Assembly: GCF_019469265.1 (NCBI RefSeq)
Contig: NZ_CP048268.1
Coordinates: forward strand, 2,001,001 to 2,065,000
DNA: 64,000 nucleotides
DNA from: Lactobacillus panisapium
GTDB taxonomy: Bacteria; Bacillota; Bacilli; Lactobacillales; Lactobacillaceae
Direction: 5' to 3'
A model generated the notes under the pieces. It had not been told where the DNA came from. It was given only the letters and a program-made list of their open reading frames with translations, and made no database searches. Each line of letters opens with the position of its first letter. The stretch's first letter is position 1. Both the position numbers and the translations under genes were made by a program. Of this stretch, positions 25,996 through 36,883 are shown piece after piece.

Positions 25996-26847
25996 ATGAC
26001 TATTGGAAGCTTACTACGGCAATATCGACAAGAAGCAGGTAAGACGCAGCGGGCATGGATCGGTGATATTGTTAGCCCCTCGTTTTATTCTAAAATTGAG
26101 AAGAATACTACTAGGATTTCTGCTCAGGATTTGATTGAAATACTGCGCTTTAACCATATTGATCTTGCTAGTTTTTTTAGCAAATTAGATTACCGGTCAA
26201 AATCTGAAGATGAACTCAAGAAAAACGTAATTTCAAAATCAATTGATGCCTATTATAAGTTCGATATCGACCAGCTCTCCGCTATTAAAGATGCCATCGC
26301 CAAAAGTGCTGTGCATAACAAAGAAGACCTGATTCTTAAGCTTAACACCTTAATTTATACTGCAAACAGTTCACCTGAAAAACTCAGTTTAAAAGAAAAG
26401 CAGCAGTTGAAAAATAAGTTCTACAATGAAGATAATTTGGACCAAGAATCCCTAAAAAATTTCTGCAATTACATGTATTTTTTTGACTTTACCAGTAATT
26501 TAACGATTACAAAAAAGATTTTCAAAAAATTCAGTAGAAGCAATGATGAAAAGATTCAATTTTTAGTTCTCGGTATTTTAATTAACATGATTGGTATCAG
26601 CATTAAGCATCAATCTTATGAAAATGCCACACAAATGATCAAAATGTCGAAGAAAGTGCCTACTAAACCCAGTACATGTTTTAGTAAAATGGTGCTCTTC
26701 TTACTGGAAAATTTAATTAGTTATCACTATGAGCCACTACAAGTTTATCTTGATAATTGTGAAATGCAGGTTAAGCAGCTTTCCTTAATCGGAATGGAAA
26801 AATTCAGTCAGCACTGTCAAAAACTGATCGATGAAAATACCAACTAA
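25996..26847 (+). CDS. Rgg/MutR-family transcriptional regulator
   Basis: A 283-residue regulator: N-terminal XRE-type HTH (IGSLLRQYRQEAGKTQRAWIGDIVSPSFYSKIEKNTTRISAQDLIEIL, residues about 3-50) followed by an all-helical repeat domain (about 70-280) as in Rgg, GadR and MutR. ATG with CGGAGAAA upstream. Rgg proteins are often peptide-responsive; I searched the flanks and found no convincing short hydrophobic peptide gene. The divergent MFS gene is its most likely target. Confidence 0.85.
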   Translation: MTIGSLLRQYRQEAGKTQRAWIGDIVSPSFYSKIEKNTTRISAQDLIEILRFNHIDLASFFSKLDYRSKSEDELKKNVISKSIDAYYKFDIDQLSAIKDAIAKSAVHNKEDLILKLNTLIYTANSSPEKLSLKEKQQLKNKFYNEDNLDQESLKNFCNYMYFFDFTSNLTITKKIFKKFSRSNDEKIQFLVLGILINMIGISIKHQSYENATQMIKMSKKVPTKPSTCFSKMVLFLLENLISYHYEPLQVYLDNCEMQVKQLSLIGMEKFSQHCQKLIDENTN

Positions 26848-26863
26848 CCGCTAATTTGGGGTT

Positions 26864-26895
26864 AAAAAAAAGCGTGATTTAAAATCACGCTTTTT
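26864..26895. terminator. Bidirectional terminator
   Basis: AAAAAGCGTGATTT pairs with AAATCACGCTTTTT between convergent genes. Confidence 0.9.
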
Positions 26896-26912
26896 CTAAT
26901 ATTAGCTAAACT

Positions 26913-27722
26913 CTATTTTTGGCCAGCATTGTAATACTTCAAACTGCCGATTTCGCCGACTAAGTTAAATTTACCCTTTTGGTAAACTAATTTAGTAACT
27001 GAGTCATTCGCAAGGCCAGTCCCTTGAAAAGCAGGATAGTTTTGCGTCGACAAGAAGAGATTAATTGCCATCCCAGAGCTCACAACTAAGACGTTTCCGC
27101 CTTTGTGTTGACTTTTTGCAATTTTCGTCAATACCGCCGTCATTCGCTTTTGAACAGCTTCAGTACTTTCCGCACGGTATTGTGCTGGTAAGCTGGTATT
27201 TAACTTATTTTCCTGGTCTAAGGCATAATAACCGTCTTGCATCTTATTTTGAAATAGTTTGCCAGTCTTAGCTTGAAAATCAGCAATACTATCATAACCA
27301 AAGTATTGGGCAATTTCTGGTACATTCTGCGCAACATCAGGGCGGCCTTCATAACTACCGTAGTTACATTCACGCAAACGCCAATCAATTTTTAGTTTAA
27401 CTTTTTGATTGCCAGAGTATTTTAAGGCTCCTTGCGCAGTCTTTTCCTGTCTTGTTAAGTCACCGGAATAAGCCGCTTTAAACTTAATTCCTTTCAGCCC
27501 TTTACCAAGATACTCGGCACCCTTTACACCATTATCAGTTAGAGTATAATCGCTCCAGCCTTGAGCAAGGTGCATCACATTAGCAGTAGTTTCGCCATGA
27601 CGGGTCAAATAAATCGTCACCGGTTTATTATTACTTTTTGCCTCGGCTTGATTAGTGCCAATTGTGACTGCTCCGATAAGACTTGCTAATGCTAGCAAGA
27701 ATTTTGTCACACGCCGTTTCAT
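26913..27722 (-). CDS. Secreted histidine-phosphatase-superfamily protein
   Basis: A 269-residue protein with a signal peptide (KRRVTKFLLALASLIGAV..., probable cut after QAEA) and a histidine-phosphatase domain opening with IYLTRHGETTANV, which holds the phospho-His. Further family marks are SGDLTRQEKTA, WRLRECNYGSYEG (catalytic acid region) and VLVVSSGMAI; the last usually reads SHG, so the second catalytic His appears replaced by Ser-Gly. ATG 27722 is preferred to a GTG at 27734 because of the spacing to GGAG. Being exported, it would act on extracellular phosphate esters if active at all. Confidence 0.85.
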   Translation of the reverse strand: MKRRVTKFLLALASLIGAVTIGTNQAEAKSNNKPVTIYLTRHGETTANVMHLAQGWSDYTLTDNGVKGAEYLGKGLKGIKFKAAYSGDLTRQEKTAQGALKYSGNQKVKLKIDWRLRECNYGSYEGRPDVAQNVPEIAQYFGYDSIADFQAKTGKLFQNKMQDGYYALDQENKLNTSLPAQYRAESTEAVQKRMTAVLTKIAKSQHKGGNVLVVSSGMAINLFLSTQNYPAFQGTGLANDSVTKLVYQKGKFNLVGEIGSLKYYNAGQK

Positions 27723-27753
27723 TTTCTTACTCACTCCAAGTTATTCCCTAAAT

Positions 27754-31326
<3,573 letters not shown>

Positions 31327-31338
31327 CGTTTAAACTAA

Positions 31339-32232
31339 TTATTTTTCATCGGCTGGAATTTGCTTTGCTTCCGAATCAGTACCATCTTTTTGTCTATGCG
31401 TTACCCGCCAGACATGGAGCGTCAGATAGACCTCATCATCAGGTTGCAATTTCCAACCAGCCTGTTTAGATAAATAAGTGCCGATTTTTAAAACCGTCTC
31501 GTATGCTTTCTTGTACTTGACCTTCATTAATTCGAGCAATGAATTATCAAGTTCGCTGCCGCTATCTTCATCACCAATTTCATACAGGTGCCGCACCATG
31601 AACGAACGTAAATGCGTCATAAACCGATTGAAATTAAATGATTCCGGATCAAGCTGCATCCCGTACTGATATTCAATGATTTCAATTACACCATGAATTA
31701 ACTTGGTGATTTTGATTGTATCTTGAAGCTTAGTTTGATCAGAACTAGCATTGATAAAGTGATAGGTCAGATAAACAACTTCTGAATTGGGAAAGGTTAG
31801 CTTAGTCTTTTCCTGAAGCAGCTTCAGCGCATCTTTCGCAGCTGAATATTCTTTAGGAAATAACTTCTTTAATTCCCATCCCACAGTACCTTGGCCTAAT
31901 TCAAAGCCTTCATCGGTTCTTTTAAGCATAAAATCGATGTGATCAGCTAAAACCAAGTACTGATAATCAGTAAAATTAACGCTTAGTCTCTTTGAAACAA
32001 GATTGATTACATCAGTTGTCAGAGATAAAGTACGTTTATCAATATCCCTAACACTGTCAATCATCTTGATATTCTTTTCGACAGCAACAAAACGACGAGT
32101 AATTTTTGTTTCATCAATTGGATCATTGGGCTTTTTCCCAAAACCAATTCCGTTTCCAATTACTACCCAATCAACACCAGATTCATCCGACACTAAAGCA
32201 GCATTGTTGTTAAAATTTTTAATAAATTTCAC
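31339..32232 (-). CDS. licT: LicT/BglG-family transcription antiterminator
   Basis: A 297-residue regulator: an RNA-binding CAT domain (residues 1-55; FNNNAALV, VIGNGIGFGKKP) and two PRD domains (about 65-170 and 171-280) with the phosphorylatable His residues in LADHIDFML, LTYHFIN, MTHLRSFMVRHL and LTLHVWRV. It binds the RNA targets before bglP and before its own gene, in response to EIIB-dependent phosphorylation and HPr. The start is GTG at 32232 with GAGGAG upstream. It is first in the beta-glucoside operon. Confidence 0.94.
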   Translation of the reverse strand: MKFIKNFNNNAALVSDESGVDWVVIGNGIGFGKKPNDPIDETKITRRFVAVEKNIKMIDSVRDIDKRTLSLTTDVINLVSKRLSVNFTDYQYLVLADHIDFMLKRTDEGFELGQGTVGWELKKLFPKEYSAAKDALKLLQEKTKLTFPNSEVVYLTYHFINASSDQTKLQDTIKITKLIHGVIEIIEYQYGMQLDPESFNFNRFMTHLRSFMVRHLYEIGDEDSGSELDNSLLELMKVKYKKAYETVLKIGTYLSKQAGWKLQPDDEVYLTLHVWRVTHRQKDGTDSEAKQIPADEK

Positions 32233-32253
32233 TCAGCAAACTCCTCTTTTCAA

Positions 32254-32324
32254 TAAAAAAACCTATGAGCAACACTAAAGCCTTGTTGTTCATAGGTTAA
32301 TGCCTGATCGAATCAGTAACACAC
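32254..32324 (-). promoter_or_regulatory. RNA antiterminator and terminator in the licT leader
   Basis: GTGTGTTACTGATTCGATCA then GGCATTAACC (32295-32324) is a second LicT-type target, overlapping a terminator made of ACCTATGAACAACA / TGTTGCTCATAGGT plus seven T (32254-32297). It implies positive autocontrol of the antiterminator. Confidence 0.88.
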
Positions 32325-32353
32325 TTATTTACTCTTAAGATTATAAAACAGTG

Positions 32354-32367
32354 TTAAAGCGATTTCA
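32354..32367. promoter_or_regulatory. cre-like CcpA site upstream of licT
   Basis: TTAAAGCGATTTCA matches the 14-base cre pattern TGNNANCGNTNNCA at all but one fixed position and lies just upstream of the licT leader, where catabolite repression of a beta-glucoside operon is expected. Confidence 0.55.
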
Positions 32368-32493
32368 ATAGTTATTTGAAGATTTTTTATCAGTGTTTCT
32401 AGTTATTTCTCAAATAATTAGGCATTTTACCAATTTATCATTAAAATAAGAGGTAATTTGAATAACTTTCGCAAAATCAGAGGACAAATAGCA

Positions 32494-33444
32494 ATGGCAA
32501 CTAAAAAGCAAAATTTAACCACCAAGCAAAAAATCGGGTCTACAATCCAGGTTCTATTTATAGGTATACTTTTTTACTTAGGGGTAACACTTATTTTCTT
32601 CGGTTCTGGTTTCGGTGACTCCTACCTTGTCCAGCAAAACGCAGAGCAAGCTTCTTCAGGATTAACACCTAAAAAAGCAGATCAAAATAAGCACCGAAAA
32701 ACAACTTATGACGCTAGTAAGACCAAGTCAATTAGTACAACGCGGATTTTAAGGTCAAAGAAAATTAAGGCTTATGCTATTGGGCGAATTTCGCTTCCAG
32801 CCGTTAACATTCACAATCCGCTGTTTGCCGGATATGGCAGTGAAAACCAAAACTTGGAATACGGCGTTGTTACTTGCCTCCCGGATCGTGTAATGGGCGG
32901 AGCTAATAACTATGTTCTGGCAGGACATTATATGGGCGCATATGGCCCTGCTGTATTAGACAATTTACACTTGGCAAAACGGGGTGACTTAATCTATGTG
33001 ACCGATCTTCATCACATTTATGCTTACGAAGTTAAAAGAATTTCTTTTGCAATTAAACCAACACAAGTTGAAGTCGAAAACAACATAAAGGATAGAAGTA
33101 TGATTACCTTAATTACATGCTCAGACTTTAACACTTCGAAATACGGGTATGGGCAGCACCGCACAGTTGTGCAGGGTGATTTAATCAGCAAAATTAAGGC
33201 AACCAACAAGAATTTATCTGCGACTGAATTAACTGCTAATTTTTCTGCAAAAAAAGGCCAAAAAAAGGTCGCTTTACCAACCAAAAAGGGACGGCATACT
33301 ATTAAAAAGAGCCAACAAATTCGCGCGAAAGCTCAGCCTAAGTTTTTCCAAAACATGACTCTTATTAAAGCTGCCATTATTATTTTTAACGTTATCTTCT
33401 TTCTAATTATTGTCTGGCGTCTAGTTAAAATTTGGCGCTCATAA
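32494..33444 (+). CDS. srtA: Sortase (class A-like)
   Basis: A 316-residue membrane enzyme that joins LPXTG proteins to the cell wall. An N-terminal membrane segment (about residues 17-40) is followed by a sortase domain with the catalytic set His145 (LAGHYMG), Cys209 (TLITCSD) and Arg223 (GQHRTVVQG). A second hydrophobic segment near the C-terminus (about 283-308) is unusual for class A and more like class C. The ATG at 32494 has AGAGGA upstream; a TTG at 32458 is in frame but has no ribosome site. Four LPXTG genes follow downstream, its probable clients. Confidence 0.93.
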   Translation: MATKKQNLTTKQKIGSTIQVLFIGILFYLGVTLIFFGSGFGDSYLVQQNAEQASSGLTPKKADQNKHRKTTYDASKTKSISTTRILRSKKIKAYAIGRISLPAVNIHNPLFAGYGSENQNLEYGVVTCLPDRVMGGANNYVLAGHYMGAYGPAVLDNLHLAKRGDLIYVTDLHHIYAYEVKRISFAIKPTQVEVENNIKDRSMITLITCSDFNTSKYGYGQHRTVVQGDLISKIKATNKNLSATELTANFSAKKGQKKVALPTKKGRHTIKKSQQIRAKAQPKFFQNMTLIKAAIIIFNVIFFLIIVWRLVKIWRS

Positions 33445-33480
33445 CTAGAGCGTAACACTAATTTAATTCGCTCATTATTA

Positions 33481-33520
33481 AGTCGTAATTGGCACTATTT
33501 TTGCCAGTTACGGCTTTTTT
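33481..33520 (+). terminator. Terminator of the sortase gene
   Basis: GTCGTAATTGGCA pairs imperfectly with TGCCAGTTACGGC and is followed by six T. Confidence 0.85.
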
Positions 33521-33973
33521 GCTTAGGTTTGCTTTTTGTGATAAAAAATCGTCTTTAATTTGTAGTGCACCAAATAACTACATAATTATTAAAATCAATA
33601 ATGCTAAATAAGGTATAAGTCATTTTTAAATACCGGTAAATACACCGATTGAATTAAGAAAGTCAATTTGATGCGATAGCAAAAATATACGTTATTAAAT
33701 TATTAATTATTAATAACAAAATTACAAATTTTGGTAAAACTAAGTTATGTTATCGCTCTACTCCTAAAGCCTTTCTAAAATTAAATATTATTAAAATAAC
33801 AAATATCAATATTAAAATGCTATTTCTGCGCATTATGTTATGCTACACATCAAGCTATACATATGGTATGATTAGTGCGGAGAAATTCCTAAGGTTATAA
33901 AAGTATCTTATGTTATGTTTTTTAGATTATAGTTATATATTTTTAGAAATTATAAGCGTAGAGGGGGAGAATA
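33521..33973. other. AT-rich gap before the first LPXTG gene
   Basis: No reading frame. It must hold the promoter of the gene at 33974; the ribosome site GAGGGGGAG is just before the ATG. A lone ATACCGGTAAA at 33633 resembles part of the maltose operator but lacks its outer bases. Confidence 0.4.
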
Positions 33974-34840
33974 ATGAATAAATTTGTCAGCAAACATCCC
34001 ACTGCTGGGAAAATTTTATTTAGTGCTATTACAATGACTTCTTTGGGTCTAATGTGTGCTAATGCCAAATCCGCTAAAGCCGCTACTTTATCATCTACAA
34101 GTCACTTATTGGCTAAAAAAGATAAATTGAAAAAAGCGGTTAAAAAAGTAGCAAGCAAATCATTTTCAGACATTGCTACTAGTGGACGTTCTTCAAGTAG
34201 TGCTGCCGTTGTAGCAAGCGCATCACAAAATCAAGAATCAGTGGGTTCAACTATTAATAATCAAATAACAATTCATTACGTAGACACAAAAGGTAATGTA
34301 ATTGCTCCAGACAAAGTTATCAGCGGTAATGTTGGTGAAAAATATACTACTTCACCAAGAGAATTTACCGACTATGTGCTAGATTCACAACCTAAAAATG
34401 CAACCGGCACTTTTAGCAATGATAAGCAAAACGTAACTTATGTTTATCACAAGATGACCCCTGCTGAAGCTGCTAAACAAGCGGAGCATTTTCCAGGAGA
34501 TGGAAATGATGTAGTTGGGATTGGCATTGACGAAAGCGGAGCTGGCGTAATTGCCGATGATGTCGCTGCCGGCAAGCATGCTCCCCATAAAAAGGGACAC
34601 AAAAAGCATCGGGCAGCGAGTAAGGCTAAAAAGGCGATTCAAAAAATCAAAGTAAGTAATCATACTCGTGCTTTTGGCGTAAATTCACCCTCCTCTACTC
34701 AAAAAAATAGTAGTTCAGTGCAAGAATTACCTCATACGGGCACTAATGATCACTCCAAAGCAATCGCAATGGGGCTTGGATCGGTTGCAATAATTGGAAG
34801 TCTTGCTGGGGGCTGGTATACCCGCAAGAAAATCATGTAG
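33974..34840 (+). CDS. LPXTG-anchored surface protein with one MucBP domain (A)
   Basis: A 288-residue protein. The signal peptide carries the motif TAGKILFSAITMTSLG and probably ends at AKAA. One MucBP-type domain spans about 95-158 (ITIHYVDTKGNVIAPD ... NVTYVY). Next come the short motif VGIGIDESGAGV (about 180-191), a Lys/His-rich basic stretch (about 200-230) and a C-terminal sorting signal LPHTG (about 255) with a hydrophobic segment and RKK tail. MucBP domains bind mucin-like glycans in related proteins. It is the first client after the sortase and is paralogous to the gene at 35510. Confidence 0.88.
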   Translation: MNKFVSKHPTAGKILFSAITMTSLGLMCANAKSAKAATLSSTSHLLAKKDKLKKAVKKVASKSFSDIATSGRSSSSAAVVASASQNQESVGSTINNQITIHYVDTKGNVIAPDKVISGNVGEKYTTSPREFTDYVLDSQPKNATGTFSNDKQNVTYVYHKMTPAEAAKQAEHFPGDGNDVVGIGIDESGAGVIADDVAAGKHAPHKKGHKKHRAASKAKKAIQKIKVSNHTRAFGVNSPSSTQKNSSSVQELPHTGTNDHSKAIAMGLGSVAIIGSLAGGWYTRKKIM

Positions 34841-34896
34841 CCTTACGCTATACTAATACCACTTTTCAAAACTATCTTAAAACGAACTAATTAATG

Positions 34897-34936
34897 CACG
34901 TACATTCAATGAAAAATTGAGTGTACGTGTTTTTTT
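34897..34936 (+). terminator. Terminator of surface protein gene A
   Basis: CACGTACATTCAAT pairs with AATTGAGTGTACGTG and is followed by eight T. Confidence 0.9.
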
Positions 34937-35509
34937 GCCTATTTTTTCTTCAACTACGAGGTAATTTGGCTAAATTTGCCTCCAGAAAAAATTTTTTAAA
35001 ATAACTTTTGTTTTTATTCGTTAAAATAATTAGGTATTAGACAAAATTAACCAAAATTTCAATTACTTTTTCCATTTATCTATATGTGAACATAAATTGC
35101 GTCACAATCTCGAACTATATTTTATATAAATAACACTTCTACTAATTAAATTAACAGTTTCACAAAGTCTACAAAATGAAAATTCGTATTTTCCGCTTTG
35201 CTGAGCCTTATTAAGGATAACGCCAATATTGTTTTCACTTGTAAAGTAAGATAAATAAGTTTTATAGTGAATGCGTTTCATAAAAAAACAATTTAGATCA
35301 ACAGGCAGTGGTATATACCGCTATTACCAGCAATTCGTTAAACTTTTAATAACATAAGCTATTTATGTTAAATAAATAATTATAATTTTCTGTTAGTTTA
35401 TACTATACTTTTGGTCATAAAAATGCTAAAATGAATTCATCATAAAGTTAATTTATATGACAAGTGTTTCTTGATTATTCGAAAGAAATAGAGAAGTAAA
35501 GTATATAAA
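34937..35509. other. AT-rich gap before the second LPXTG gene
   Basis: Over 570 bases with no reading frame. TATACT near 35401 and further AT-rich boxes could be promoter elements. No hairpin or repeat stands out. Confidence 0.35.
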
Positions 35510-36373
35510 ATGAATAACAAAATAACTAAATATCAACAAACGGGAAAATTACTACTTAGTGCTGTTGCGATTGCAACTTTAGGTGTATCTTCAATTAACG
35601 TGACTTCCGTTAAAGCTGATACTGCAGCTCCAAGTCACTTAAAAGCTAAAAAGTCCTTAGGTCCGACTGCATCAAAAACTTTTGTTTTAAAAGCTGCTCC
35701 TGAAGACTTTGCCGTTTCAAAGGCTGCTAGCACCGCTTCTGCTGGTACGAAAAAGAAAAAAGCCAATAAAAAAGGTCCCAAAACAGCCTCCAAAACCTTT
35801 GTTTTAGAAGCTGCTCCTGAAGATTTTGCTGCTTCAACTGTCTCCTCTGCTCCTGGTAATGTTGTTGTGCATTACCGTGACAGTATCGGTAAAACCTTGG
35901 CACCTGACCAATTTTTAAAAGGTAAAGTGGGTGCTAACTATACTGCAACTGCACAAAATATCGCAGGCTATATTCTAACTACTAAGCCAAGTAATGAAAC
36001 TGGCATCTTCACCGATAAATTGCAAAATGTAACTTATGTCTATGACATTGACGGCGCAATTGTTGATGGTGATGCAATTGGTATCGGTCTTGCCGAAGCT
36101 GGTGCTGGAGTTAAAGTTGATCCAGAAACAAAAGTAAGTAAGACTGCTGCAGCTATTGGTAAAAAAGTAGCTAAGTCTGCTCCTGTTGCAAACTTTAAGG
36201 GTAAGAATGCAACGCAAAAAGCAGCTGTAATTGCAGGTAACGATTCAGAACATCGTTTGCCACAAACTGGTGCAGACAACAGTTCACATGCGGAAGCGTT
36301 AGGACTGGGATTCCTATCAATATTTGGAGGTTTGATAGGTGCATGGTTCAGTCGAAAGGGAAAAACTGAATAG
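35510..36373 (+). CDS. LPXTG-anchored surface protein with one MucBP domain (B)
   Basis: A 287-residue paralogue of protein A. The signal peptide has QTGKLLLSAVAIATLG and probably ends at VKAD. Residues about 50-66 and 92-108 are an internal duplication of TASKTFVLxAAPEDFA separated by a Lys-rich linker. A MucBP-type domain follows (VVVHYRDSIGKTLAPD ... NVTYVYD, about 118-180), then IGIGLAEAGAGVKV, and the sorting signal LPQTG with a hydrophobic tail. The start codon is the ATG at 35510, with a weak ribosome site (GAGAAG). No known enzyme domain is present. Confidence 0.87.
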   Translation: MNNKITKYQQTGKLLLSAVAIATLGVSSINVTSVKADTAAPSHLKAKKSLGPTASKTFVLKAAPEDFAVSKAASTASAGTKKKKANKKGPKTASKTFVLEAAPEDFAASTVSSAPGNVVVHYRDSIGKTLAPDQFLKGKVGANYTATAQNIAGYILTTKPSNETGIFTDKLQNVTYVYDIDGAIVDGDAIGIGLAEAGAGVKVDPETKVSKTAAAIGKKVAKSAPVANFKGKNATQKAAVIAGNDSEHRLPQTGADNSSHAEALGLGFLSIFGGLIGAWFSRKGKTE

Positions 36374-36534
36374 GTAGCCAGTATATTTTTATGATATTGA
36401 TGGAGTAAAAAAATTAACTAAACAAAATATCTTATTAACAACTGGCTGCTTAGTTTTCTTTTTTACATAGCTTCCTTAAGACTAGATGAAAGATTTTATT
36501 CTACGTTCTACACTAGGATACTCATCCATGAATT

Positions 36535-36572
36535 CAAAAAGCGATTTATCACTAAGATAGATCGCTTTTTTT
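36535..36572 (+). terminator. Terminator downstream of surface protein gene B
   Basis: AAAAAGCGAT pairs with ATCGCTTTTT across a 15-nt loop, T run after. It is 160 bases past the stop codon. From 36573 to 36883 the sequence is AT-rich with no gene and must contain the promoter of the next gene. Confidence 0.75.
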
Positions 36573-36883
36573 ATGCACAAAAAAGCTAGTTAATCTATAA
36601 TTGTAAATTTACTTAAATTAACTATATGTATTATATTATCAATATAATTAATGTACAATTCAATAAAACGTATACCTTTTGTATAAAAACAGGATTAATT
36701 CTGATTATTGTTATTTAAAATAGCAAATCACCTTAAGACTAGTTCAACAGTATTAAGCGTTTCTTTGTGATTTTAAAAACAAATAGTTTGATGCTATAAA
36801 TTATTTTTATTTTTAATATTGATTTCGCTTATATGCAAATATATAATGCTCATTAAATATAAACTAAATATGAGGTACATTAT

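Noticed and set aside
25968..26042. Short frame (MKLIFRRNFNDYWKL...) overlapping the Rgg gene start, as a possible signal peptide gene
   Set aside because: It overlaps the ribosome site and the first codons of the regulator in another frame, is not hydrophobic at its C-terminus and has no ribosome site.
33633..33647. ATACCGGTAAATA as a fourth maltose operator
   Set aside because: Only the core TACCGGTA matches; outer bases differ and the neighbour is a surface protein gene, not a sugar gene.
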